NCBI GenBank assembly: GCA_003449515.1
Contig: DMHI01000252.1
Span: 1 to 9,350 of the forward strand
From: Lysobacteraceae bacterium
Lineage (GTDB): Bacteria; Pseudomonadota; Gammaproteobacteria; Xanthomonadales; Xanthomonadaceae
Direction of reading: 5' to 3'
DNA: 9,350 bases
The notes under the pieces are model-generated. The model saw only the letters and a program-made list of their open reading frames with translations. It made no database searches and was not told the origin of the DNA. Each line of letters begins with the position of its first letter. Positions within the stretch are counted from its first letter, which is position 1. The translations under genes were made by a program, and so were the position numbers. Of this stretch, positions 1-6,220 are shown one piece after another.

Positions 1-359
1 CGCTCGAACTGGTCGTTGCGGTCGATGCGGCCGCTGATGAGGCGCTGGTCGGCCTTCGAGACCGGCTGCTCGGCATCGAGCGCGCCTTCCATGAACTCAT
101 CGTTGCCGGCGCGGTACCAGACCAGGCCGGCACGCTCTTCGACCGCCTCGATGGCGATTTCCTTGCCGTCCATCCGCACGCGGTCGCCGGTGCGGAACAC
201 CGCGCGCACCAGCGGCGCGGCTTCCAGCGAGTACTGGCGCACCGTGCCCGAGGCGGTGAACACGATCTGCACGCTGCGGGCGGCGATGCGCAGCACCGTG
301 CCGAGGCCGAGCTCGGGCTCGGCGGAGGAGAACCAGCGTTGTCCGGGAACGAGAGCCAT
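1..359 (-). CDS. rapA: RapA (HepA), RNA polymerase-associated Swi2/Snf2 ATPase, N-terminal part only
   Basis: RapA binds core RNA polymerase and uses ATP to recycle polymerase stalled on DNA after transcription. Only the first 119 codons lie in the window; the reading frame is open to the left edge. The N-terminus reads MALVPGQRWFSSAEPELGLG, matching the RapA opening (GQRWISDTESELGLGTV in E. coli, from memory). The later match is SKADQRLISGRIDRNDQFE, corresponding to the end of the N-terminal Tudor-like (SH3-type) region that contacts polymerase. The Snf2 ATPase motifs would lie outside the window, so ATPase integrity cannot be judged. The ATG shares its A with the TGA of the upstream M13 gene, which fixes the start and suggests translational coupling. 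No separate promoter is visible for it. The family assignment is strong despite the short piece; an unrelated Tudor-domain protein is unlikely because the GQRW and LGLGTV signatures occur together. Confidence 0.9.
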   Translation of the reverse strand, partial: MALVPGQRWFSSAEPELGLGTVLRIAARSVQIVFTASGTVRQYSLEAAPLVRAVFRTGDRVRMDGKEIAIEAVEERAGLVWYRAGNDEFMEGALDAEQPVSKADQRLISGRIDRNDQFE

Positions 360-2230
360 CAGCGCCACACCGCGATCGGATTGCTGCTGCGCATCGTCGA
401 GCCGACGCGGCAGCCGTAGGCCTCGCCGAAGGCGGGCAGTTGCGAGAGCGGCACATTGACCCGCAGCGCGTTCGGCGCGTAGGGCGAGGTCTGCACCTCG
501 GCGCGCAGCGACTCCGCGGTCTGCGTCTTCGCCCAGAGCTCAGCCCAGCCGCTGAAGAAGGCCCGCTTCGCCGGGGTGTCGGCCTGCGGCTGCGCCTTCT
601 GGAAGGCGGCCCAGGCGAATTCGAGCCCGGCGAGGTCGGCGCGGTTCATCGGAAGCGTGCGCGCACCGTCGACGCGCAGGTGGGGTGCGGCCTGCTTGCC
701 GGCGTAGAGCGCAGCGAGCGCGGCACCACGGCTGCCGGCATCGAGCGCCTTCGACAGTTCATGCCCGGCGAGCGCGCCCAAGGCACCGAAGTCGCGCGGC
801 TCGGGATTCGCACCGCCCTCGCCGAGCAGGGGTGGGGCGAGCGCCGCCGCGCTGACCGCCAGCGTGCGCCGCTCCGGCAGCCACTGCACCGCCGGCAGAC
901 GCGCCGGCAAGGGATCGATCGTCAGCGGGCGATCGGCGATCACGCGCGCCTCCCGCCAGCGCCACAGCCGGCGCAGGTTGCCGGCGTGGTCGCCAGCACG
1001 GAATTCGAGCCCCGCGCCATCGAACGCCGGCGTGTCGCTGCCGGCGATGTCGAAGCGCACGGCGCGCAGCGCATCGATCGCGGCGGGGTCATCGCCCACG
1101 CTGGCCAGCGCGGCCTCGCGCACGGCGGTCAGCACGGCGGCGGCGCGCGCGCGGCGCGCTTCGGGGGCATGGCGCGCGTTGTAGGCCGCATCGAACATCC
1201 CGGGCAGGTTGCGCCGCAGCAGGGCGTGCAGGTGCTCGCTGCGCTCCGCAGTCGCCGGCAGTCCACGCAGGCTGCGCGCGAAAAACGCCTGGTGGGCATC
1301 GCGGAAGGGCGCGCCGAGATCCGGCGCCAACCGGTGCAGCACGCGGAAGCGCAGGTACCAGCGCAGGCGCTGCACATCGCGTTCGGTCGCGATCTGCGAG
1401 AGTGCGGCGAAGTAAGCCGGACTCACCACCACCAGCCGATCACTCTCGGCGTCGAGGCGTTCGAGCAGGTCGGCGAAGCCGAGCGCGACATAGCGCCGGT
1501 CCTGCGCGCGCAGCGTATCGGCGCTGCGGGTGCCGGCCGCCTCGCCGGCCAGCGCCTGTGCGAGGCGGGTCTCGATCTGCAGCACCGCCTCCGAGGCCGG
1601 GCTCACTTCGGCCTCGGGCAGGCCGGAAGCGCGCAGCACGGCCTCCACATAGGTGCGGTACTGGCCCAGCAGGGTGCGCAGCTCGGGATCGGTGGCGGTG
1701 TAGAACGCCGGATCGTCAAGGCCCAGTGGTACTGGCACGGCGGCCAGCGCGCGACCCGGGCCGTCGACGGCGTCGAGGCGAACGAACTCCACCACGGTCG
1801 CCAGACCGGCCAACTGCAGCCCGGCCAGAACCCTCGGCAGGTCGCGCGGGCGGCGCAGCGGCGCGAGCGGCGCCAGCGCATCCTGCACGGCGCGCGCGCT
1901 GTTGGCATCGAGGGCCGGGAGGTCGGCACCCGCCGCCCAGAAGGTGCCAAGCGTGGCCTCCAGCCCGGACGCCGGTGCGGTCGCGGCGTCGCGAAGCAGC
2001 GCTTCGGCGCGGCTTGCGCCGAGCGTCTGGAGGTCGGCCAGACGACTGCGTTCCGGTTGCGTCGCCGACGCCGGGTGGGCGCGCTGCCAGGCGTGATTGA
2101 TGTGCCCGTAGAAGTCGGCACAGGCGGCGGGCGGGTTCGGCGCGGTGGCGCGGGTCGGGCGATTCTGGGCGTCGGCCGGACTGGCGACAGCGGCGAGAGC
2201 GACAGCGGCGGCGAGCAGGGCAGGGTGCAT
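359..2230 (-). CDS. Secreted M13-family (neprilysin/PepO-like) protein, probably catalytically dead
   Basis: This 623-residue protein starts with a clear signal peptide (residues 1-21, hydrophobic Ala/Leu/Val run ending ADA-Q), so it is exported to the periplasm or cell surface. The fold signature of M13 metallopeptidases runs through it. It has the N-terminal ADFYGHINHAWQRAHP block (family: DFY..VNG.W), a DPAFYTATDPELR segment, a YLRFRVLHRLAPDL block, and a C-terminal SPYAPNALRVNVPL...AFGEAYGCRVG block ending in AVWR. The active site is broken. The zinc motif HExxH reads HELSK (His490, Glu491, Lys494). The ENxAD motif carrying the third zinc ligand reads MNRAD (Met528 in place of Glu). The substrate-binding NAxY segment reads VQWLP at about 448-452. 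It is somewhat shorter than usual (family about 650-700). The frame is intact for 1.9 kb, so it is not a decayed gene. The start was chosen for the signal peptide; the ribosome site is weak. A binding or regulatory role is possible but unproven. Confidence 0.85.
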   Translation of the reverse strand: MHPALLAAAVALAAVASPADAQNRPTRATAPNPPAACADFYGHINHAWQRAHPASATQPERSRLADLQTLGASRAEALLRDAATAPASGLEATLGTFWAAGADLPALDANSARAVQDALAPLAPLRRPRDLPRVLAGLQLAGLATVVEFVRLDAVDGPGRALAAVPVPLGLDDPAFYTATDPELRTLLGQYRTYVEAVLRASGLPEAEVSPASEAVLQIETRLAQALAGEAAGTRSADTLRAQDRRYVALGFADLLERLDAESDRLVVVSPAYFAALSQIATERDVQRLRWYLRFRVLHRLAPDLGAPFRDAHQAFFARSLRGLPATAERSEHLHALLRRNLPGMFDAAYNARHAPEARRARAAAVLTAVREAALASVGDDPAAIDALRAVRFDIAGSDTPAFDGAGLEFRAGDHAGNLRRLWRWREARVIADRPLTIDPLPARLPAVQWLPERRTLAVSAAALAPPLLGEGGANPEPRDFGALGALAGHELSKALDAGSRGAALAALYAGKQAAPHLRVDGARTLPMNRADLAGLEFAWAAFQKAQPQADTPAKRAFFSGWAELWAKTQTAESLRAEVQTSPYAPNALRVNVPLSQLPAFGEAYGCRVGSTMRSSNPIAVWR

Positions 2231-2259
2231 GGCGGGGGCATCGGCCGTGGGGTCGGCAA

Positions 2260-2276
2260 GTTTACGCGGTGTAAAC
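2260..2276. promoter_or_regulatory. Palindrome GTTTAC-N5-GTAAAC upstream of the M13 gene
   Basis: Perfect 6-bp arms (2260-2265 and 2271-2276) flank a 5-bp spacer, 29 bp upstream of the M13 start codon. It is AT-rich within a very GC-rich intergenic region, as protein-binding sites often are. The shape resembles operators of dimeric repressors such as TetR-type proteins. On the minus strand it contains TTTACA, one mismatch from a -35 box, but no -10 box at a suitable spacing was found. The regulator is unknown, and the sequence differs from the second palindrome in the same intergenic region. Confidence 0.4.
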
Positions 2277-2382
2277 GGCCTGCGGGTCGGGCCCGTCACG
2301 CTGCCGACGGCGACACCCGTGGCTGTATCGACGGCAACCGGCAGCGCGACGCTCACGCCCGATGCACCGGCTCTGCCTAAAC

Positions 2383-2400
2383 TTTCAGGAAATCCTGAAA
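2383..2400. promoter_or_regulatory. 18-bp palindrome, candidate autoregulatory operator of the regulator-cydAB operon
   Basis: TTTCAGGA-AA-TCCTGAAA has perfect 8-bp inverted arms around a 2-bp centre and ends 13 bp before the regulator's ATG. Its position overlaps where the promoter or transcription start of the operon should lie; a TAAACT element at 2378-2383 abuts it and could be a -10 box, though no good -35 is seen. A winged-helix dimer encoded by the next gene is the natural candidate to bind it and repress its own operon. The palindrome is seen directly; the binding partner is inferred. Confidence 0.6.
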
Positions 2401-2413
2401 CTACGGAATCGCC

Positions 2414-2965
2414 ATGCTGACGCCATTGGTCCAGCGCTTTGTCCTCCATTTCGGTGAGATGGGCAGCCGCTGGGGCATCAACCGCACGGTCGGGCAGATC
2501 TACGCCCTGCTGTTCGTCTCGCCGCGGCCGTTGAACGCCGACGAGATCGCCGAAGGGCTCACCTTCTCGCGCTCGAACGTCAGCATGGGGCTCAAGGAGC
2601 TGCAGAGCTGGCGGCTGGTGAAGCTCCAGCACCTGCCCGGCGACCGCCGCGAGTACTTCTCGGCCCCCGAGGACGTCTGGACCATTTTCCAGACACTGGC
2701 CGAAGAACGCCGCAAGCGCGAGGTCGATCCGACGCTGTCGATGCTGCGCGATGCCTTGCTCGAATCCCCCAGCGATCCGGCCGAACAGCATGCGCAGGAC
2801 CGCATGCGCGAGATGCACGACCTCATCGAGCTGACGACGGGCTGGTTCGAGGAGGTGCGCGCGATGGACCGCGAGCGTCTGGTCGAGCTGATGAAGCTCG
2901 GCAGGAAGGTGGGGAAGCTGCTTGATACCCGCGACCGCTTCATAGGAGCCAAGAGCCATGTTTGA
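2414..2965 (+). CDS. GbsR/MarR-type winged-helix transcriptional regulator
   Basis: A 183-residue DNA-binding protein of the GbsR-like branch of the MarR superfamily (COG1510 type, assigned by eye). The opening VQRFVLHFGEMGSRWGINRT and the following VGQIYALLFVSPRPLNADEI are typical of the group. The helix-turn-helix spans about residues 40-66 (LNADEIAEGLTFSRSNVSMG, then LKELQSW). A wing follows at about 67-83, including LVKLQHLPGDRREYF. The C-terminal half is charged and helical (about 95-172) and probably forms the dimer interface. No cysteine is present, so a thiol or iron-sulphur switch is unlikely and the ligand is unknown. The gene overlaps cydA by 8 bp, and the cydA ribosome site (AGGAG, 2944-2948) lies inside its last codons, so regulator and oxidase are co-translated. 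The ATG is preceded by a modest GGA at 2405-2407. Control of cydAB is inferred from the overlap and the upstream palindrome. Confidence 0.85.
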   Translation: MLTPLVQRFVLHFGEMGSRWGINRTVGQIYALLFVSPRPLNADEIAEGLTFSRSNVSMGLKELQSWRLVKLQHLPGDRREYFSAPEDVWTIFQTLAEERRKREVDPTLSMLRDALLESPSDPAEQHAQDRMREMHDLIELTTGWFEEVRAMDRERLVELMKLGRKVGKLLDTRDRFIGAKSHV

Positions 2966-4358
2966 TTCGATCCTCGGATCTGCCGATCCGGTACTGCTGG
3001 CGCGCATCCAGTTCGCGGCCAACATCAGCTTCCACATCCTGTTTCCCTCGATCACCATCGCACTGGCCTGGGTGCTGCTGTTCTTCAAGCTGCGCTACAA
3101 CAGGACCGGCGACATGAAGTGGATGGAGGCCTACGGCTTCTGGGTGAAGGTGTTCGCGCTCTCGTTCGCGCTGGGCGTGGTGAGCGGCATCACCATGAGC
3201 TTCCAGTTCGGCACCAACTGGCCGGGCTTCATGGAGAGTGTCGGCAATATCGCCGGGCCGCTGCTGGCCTACGAGGTGCTGACCGCCTTCTTCCTCGAGG
3301 CGACCTTTCTCGGGATCATGCTGTTCGGGTTCAAGCGTGTGAGCGATCGCATCCACACGCTGGCCACTGTGCTGGTGGCGGTCGGCACCACGATGTCGGC
3401 GTTCTGGATCCTGGTCCTGAACTCGTGGATGCACACGCCGGTGGGCTTCGAGATCCGCGACGGTGTGGCGCATGCCACCGACTGGATGGCGATCGTCTTC
3501 AATCCGTCGATGCCCTACCGCTTCGCGCACATGTTCGTGGCCTCCTTCCTGACGGTGGCCTTCCTGCTGGCCGGTCTTTCGGCCTATCGCTGGCTGCGTG
3601 GCGATCGCGCGCCGGCGGTGCTCTCGGCCATGCGCACCGGCGTGTTCATGGGCGCGGCGCTGATCCCGGTGCAGATCGTGCTGGGCGACCTGCACGGCCT
3701 CAACACGCTGAAGTACCAGCCGGCCAAGATCGCCGCGATCGAGGCGATCTGGGAGACCGACCGCGGCGTGCCGCTGGTGCTGTTCGGGTTTCCCGACGAG
3801 GAGCAGCGCACCACGCACATGGCGGTGGAGATTCCCTACCTCGCCTCCATCATCCTCAAGCACGACCCGCAGGGCGAACTGAAAGGGCTCAACGAGTTCG
3901 AGGGCGAGCACCCGCCGGTGTCGCCGGTGTTCTGGGCCTTCCGGGTGATGGTGGGCATCGGCATGGCCATGCTGTTCGTGGGCTTCTGGGGTGCGTGGGC
4001 GCTGCGCAAGAAGCGCGAGCCGTCGGTATGGCTGTCACGCACCCTGGTGGTGATGGCGTTCTCGGGCTGGGTGGCCGTGCTCGCCGGCTGGTACACCACC
4101 GAGATCGGCCGCCAGCCGTGGCTGGTGCAGGGTGTGCTGAAGACGGCTGATGCCGCGAGCGCGGTGCCCGGGCCGATGATCGGGGCGACGCTGGTGGGCT
4201 ACCTCGTGCTGTACGCCTTCCTCCTGACCGCCTACATCAGCGTGGTCTTCCACATGGCGCGCAAGGCCGGCACGCGCAAGGAAACGCCGCAGGCCGAAGG
4301 GCCGGGCGTGGTGCCGTTCTCCGGTCCGCCGCCGGGCCTGACCCCGGGAGTGCAGTGA
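2958..4358 (+). CDS. cydA: Cytochrome bd-type quinol oxidase subunit I, short Q-loop (CIO-like)
   Basis: This 466-residue inner-membrane subunit oxidises quinol and carries the three haems of the bd oxidase, reducing O2 to water. Expected ligands are visible by alignment with E. coli CydA. His26 (SFHILFP) fits the haem b595 ligand. Glu106 and Glu114 (AYEVLTAFFLEATF) fit the conserved pair near haems b595/d. His191 (RFAHMFVASF) and Met331 (FRVMVG) fit the haem b558 ligands. The GRQPW signature is at 384-388. The Q-loop carries Lys257 and Glu262 (KIAAIEAIWET) and lacks the long C-terminal insertion of E. coli CydA, so this is the short-loop form found in cyanide-insensitive oxidases. About nine membrane helices are expected. 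The C-terminus ends in a Pro/Gly-rich tail. A strong ribosome site (AGGAG, 9 bp before the ATG) lies inside the regulator gene. cydB follows after one base. It could equally be named cioA. Confidence 0.96.
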   Translation: MFDSILGSADPVLLARIQFAANISFHILFPSITIALAWVLLFFKLRYNRTGDMKWMEAYGFWVKVFALSFALGVVSGITMSFQFGTNWPGFMESVGNIAGPLLAYEVLTAFFLEATFLGIMLFGFKRVSDRIHTLATVLVAVGTTMSAFWILVLNSWMHTPVGFEIRDGVAHATDWMAIVFNPSMPYRFAHMFVASFLTVAFLLAGLSAYRWLRGDRAPAVLSAMRTGVFMGAALIPVQIVLGDLHGLNTLKYQPAKIAAIEAIWETDRGVPLVLFGFPDEEQRTTHMAVEIPYLASIILKHDPQGELKGLNEFEGEHPPVSPVFWAFRVMVGIGMAMLFVGFWGAWALRKKREPSVWLSRTLVVMAFSGWVAVLAGWYTTEIGRQPWLVQGVLKTADAASAVPGPMIGATLVGYLVLYAFLLTAYISVVFHMARKAGTRKETPQAEGPGVVPFSGPPPGLTPGVQ

Positions 4359-4359
4359 G

Positions 4360-5469
4360 ATGGGAGCGATGACGCCTTTCATGCTCGAGCTTTCCACGGT
4401 CATCGTCCCCGATGCGGCGCGTGCCATCGCCGCCGCCGGCACGGGTGTCCCGGATCTCACCACGCCCGCCGGTTGGCTGCCCGTCGCCTTCACCGTGGTG
4501 ATGGGCCTCGCGATGCTGGCCTACGTGGTGCTCGACGGCTACGACCTCGGCGTGGGCGTGCTGCTGCGGCGCGCCGCCGATGCCGACAAGGATCGCATGG
4601 TCGCGTCGATCGGGCCGTTCTGGGACGCCAACGAAACCTGGCTCGTGCTGGGGGTGGGCATCCTGCTGGTCGCCTTCCCGTTCGCGCACGGCGCCATCCT
4701 CACCGCGCTCTACCTGCCGGTGGCGGTGATGCTGCTCGGGCTCACCCTGCGCGGCGTGGCCTTCGACTTCCGCGTCAAGGCGAAAGACCGCCACAAGGCC
4801 GCGTGGAACACCGCGTTCTACGCCGGCTCGGTGATCGCCACCGTGGCGCAGGGCTACATGCTCGGCCAACTGGTGATGGGCTTTGCGCCCGGTTGGGGCG
4901 CGGTGGCCTTCGGCGCGCTGATCGGCGTCTGTCTCGTCGCCGGTTACGCGCTGCTCGGCGCCGGCTGGCTGATCATCAAAACCGACGGTGCGCTGCAGCT
5001 GCAGGCGGTGCGCTGGGCGCGCGGCAGCCTGTGGCTCACCGCGGTGGGCATCGCTGCGGTGTCGATCGCCACACCCTTGCTTTCCGAGCGCATCTTCGAC
5101 AAGTGGTTCGCGCTGCCCGAGATCGTGCTGCTCGCGCCGGTACCGATCGCCACCGCGCTGCTGTTCTTCGTGGTGGATCGCAGCCTGCGCCGGCTGCCGG
5201 CACGGTTCGCCGACGGCAACGAATACGGTGCCTGGGTGCCGTTCGGCGGGGCCATCGGCATCTTCCTGCTGGCCTTCTACGGGCTGGCTTACAGCCTGTT
5301 CCCGTACCTCGTCGTCGATCGGATGACCATCTGGCAGGCCGCGTCATCGCCGGAGGCGCTGATGATCATCTTCGTCGGCGCCTGCGTGGTGCTGCCGGTG
5401 ATCGTCGGCTATACGGCCTTCGTGTACCGGGTGTTCGCCGGCAAGGCGCAGCCGCTCGACTACACCTGA
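4360..5469 (+). CDS. cydB: Cytochrome bd-type quinol oxidase subunit II
   Basis: A 369-residue membrane subunit that pairs with CydA to form the bd oxidase. Family marks are DGYDLGVGVL (59-68) at the end of the first helix, GPFWDANETWLV (85-96), and the FPFAHGAI and LRGVAFDFR segments. About eight to nine hydrophobic helices follow, ending at FVYRVF. The start at 4360 has GGGAG 9 bp upstream and sits one base after the cydA stop. A second in-frame ATG (4369) has its purine run too close. Either way the protein carries about 35 residues ahead of helix 1, including an Ala/Pro/Thr-rich stretch, whereas CydB proteins usually begin only a few residues before that helix. The next Met after residue 8 lies inside helix 1, so the extension cannot be removed by choosing a later start. 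No cydX-like small gene is found in the 49 bp downstream, and cydDC is not in the window. Confidence 0.95.
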   Translation: MGAMTPFMLELSTVIVPDAARAIAAAGTGVPDLTTPAGWLPVAFTVVMGLAMLAYVVLDGYDLGVGVLLRRAADADKDRMVASIGPFWDANETWLVLGVGILLVAFPFAHGAILTALYLPVAVMLLGLTLRGVAFDFRVKAKDRHKAAWNTAFYAGSVIATVAQGYMLGQLVMGFAPGWGAVAFGALIGVCLVAGYALLGAGWLIIKTDGALQLQAVRWARGSLWLTAVGIAAVSIATPLLSERIFDKWFALPEIVLLAPVPIATALLFFVVDRSLRRLPARFADGNEYGAWVPFGGAIGIFLLAFYGLAYSLFPYLVVDRMTIWQAASSPEALMIIFVGACVVLPVIVGYTAFVYRVFAGKAQPLDYT

Positions 5470-5482
5470 CGCCCGCCCTCGT

Positions 5483-5488
5483 TATGCT
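5483..5488 (+). promoter_or_regulatory. Possible -10 element (TATGCT) before the copper lipoprotein gene
   Basis: TATGCT lies in the 49-bp gap after cydB, 30 bp before the lipoprotein ATG, and fits a -10 box in four of six positions. The matching -35 region (CTACAC near 5460) is poor. It could allow separate expression of the lipoprotein, but readthrough from cydAB is equally possible since no terminator is seen in the gap. Confidence 0.25.
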
Positions 5489-5518
5489 GCACACCTTCCC
5501 GCCCTGGAGATCGCGCCG

Positions 5519-6097
5519 ATGCGCCTGTTGACCACCCTGACCCTTGCCACCGCCATCACCGTCGCGCTCGCCGGCTGCCAGGCCGACGCGCCCGCCGAGG
5601 CGGCCCCGGAACCGACCCCGCAGGCGGAAGCGGCACCGGCCGCCGCCGCGACGGATGCGCCTGCCGATGTGGCGCCGACTGCTGCCCACGACGGGCTGAT
5701 GGCGAACCAGCCGTGGTCGCGCCCGCTGGCGCCGGGCGCCAGCGTGGCCGCCGGTTACATGGTGCTGATGAATCACAGCGCGCAGGCCGAGACCCTGGTG
5801 GCCGCTCGGGCCGAGGGTGTGGGCCGGGTGGAGATCCACGACATGGCCCAGGTCGATGGCGTGATGCAGATGCGCCCGGTCGAGAGCGGTGTGGCGCTGG
5901 CCGTCGACGGTACGGCCAGCTTCCAGCCGGGGGGCATGCACCTGATGTTCTTCGATGTGTCGCGCAGCTGGGTCGAAGGCGACGTGGTTCCGGTGACGCT
6001 GGGCTTCGCCAGCGGGCTGGAGGTCACGATCGACATGGCCGTGACCGCCAGCGGCGGCGGGGGCAACCACCAGGGCGGGCACCACCACGCCCACTGA
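5519..6097 (+). CDS. PCu(A)C-domain copper-binding lipoprotein with histidine-rich tail
   Basis: A 192-residue envelope lipoprotein. The signal peptide ends in a lipobox LAGC (Cys20), with Gln at the next position, consistent with outer-membrane sorting. Residues 22-56 form an Ala/Pro/Glu linker. The PCu(A)C domain covers about 60-175. Copper ligands are visible as His107, Met109, Met118, His141 and Met143 (IHDMAQVDGVMQM and GGMHLM), in the spacing of the family motif H-M-x10-M-x21-H-x-M to within one residue. The protein ends in Gly-rich sequence and NHQGGHHHAH, an additional metal-binding tail not part of the core domain. The family delivers Cu(I) to the CuA or CuB sites of haem-copper oxidases in the periplasm. 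Here the neighbour is a copper-free bd oxidase. A good ribosome site (GGAG, 5506-5509, 9 bp spacing) supports the start. Buffering of periplasmic copper is an alternative role. Confidence 0.9.
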   Translation: MRLLTTLTLATAITVALAGCQADAPAEAAPEPTPQAEAAPAAAATDAPADVAPTAAHDGLMANQPWSRPLAPGASVAAGYMVLMNHSAQAETLVAARAEGVGRVEIHDMAQVDGVMQMRPVESGVALAVDGTASFQPGGMHLMFFDVSRSWVEGDVVPVTLGFASGLEVTIDMAVTASGGGGNHQGGHHHAH

Positions 6098-6116
6098 GGC
6101 GGTTCGCGCCTTGCCC

Positions 6117-6143
6117 GGGGGCGCTTGGATTGCGAGCGCCCCC
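6117..6143 (+). terminator. GC-rich hairpin after the copper lipoprotein gene
   Basis: Perfect 9-bp arms GGGGGCGCT (6117-6125) and AGCGCCCCC (6135-6143) enclose a 9-nt loop, starting 19 bp after the stop codon. No T-run follows, so it is not a classical intrinsic terminator. It may still end the transcript, protect the mRNA 3' end, or separate the upstream genes from the Pho-box promoter just downstream. Confidence 0.5.
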
Positions 6144-6157
6144 ATCCCCGGTGACGG

Positions 6158-6191
6158 CTGCCATGAAGCTGTCATCGGAGCGACACAAAAT
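6158..6191 (+). promoter_or_regulatory. Candidate PhoB box and -10 of the TonB-dependent receptor gene
   Basis: CTGCCAT (6158-6164), spacer GAAG, then CTGTCAT (6169-6175) gives two direct heptamers at an 11-bp period. This is the layout and near-consensus sequence of the PhoB half-sites known from enterobacteria (CTGTCAT-N4-CTGTCAT). A weaker third repeat, GCGACAC (6180-6186), keeps the same period. A -10-like CAAAAT (6186-6191) begins 10 bp after the second heptamer, matching PhoB-activated promoters in which the box replaces the -35. The sequence is seen directly; binding by PhoB is inferred. Confidence 0.65.
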
Positions 6192-6220
6192 ACCGCGGTT
6201 CCCTCCAGCCGGATTCCGCG

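Noticed and set aside
751..763. Sequencing error as cause of HELSK in the M13 protein
   Set aside because: Restoring His needs two substitutions in the codon, and two other active-site motifs are also lost while the frame is intact.
440..2380. 646-codon open frame on the plus strand opposite the M13 gene
   Set aside because: Arg/Gly-rich with no domain; the minus-strand frame has clear M13 family blocks and a signal peptide.
2231..3088. Upstream extension of the M13 frame to 3088 on the minus strand
   Set aside because: The extension runs antisense to the regulator and cydA start; the ATG at 2230 begins a proper signal peptide, so the longer start is not used.
5470..5518. Small cydX-like gene after cydB
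   Set aside because: The 49-bp gap is too short for a CydX-sized gene with its own start and stop and shows no hydrophobic frame.
4473..5531. 352-codon plus-strand frame inside cydB
   Set aside because: Arg/Ala-rich out-of-frame shadow of cydB with no membrane segments or motifs.
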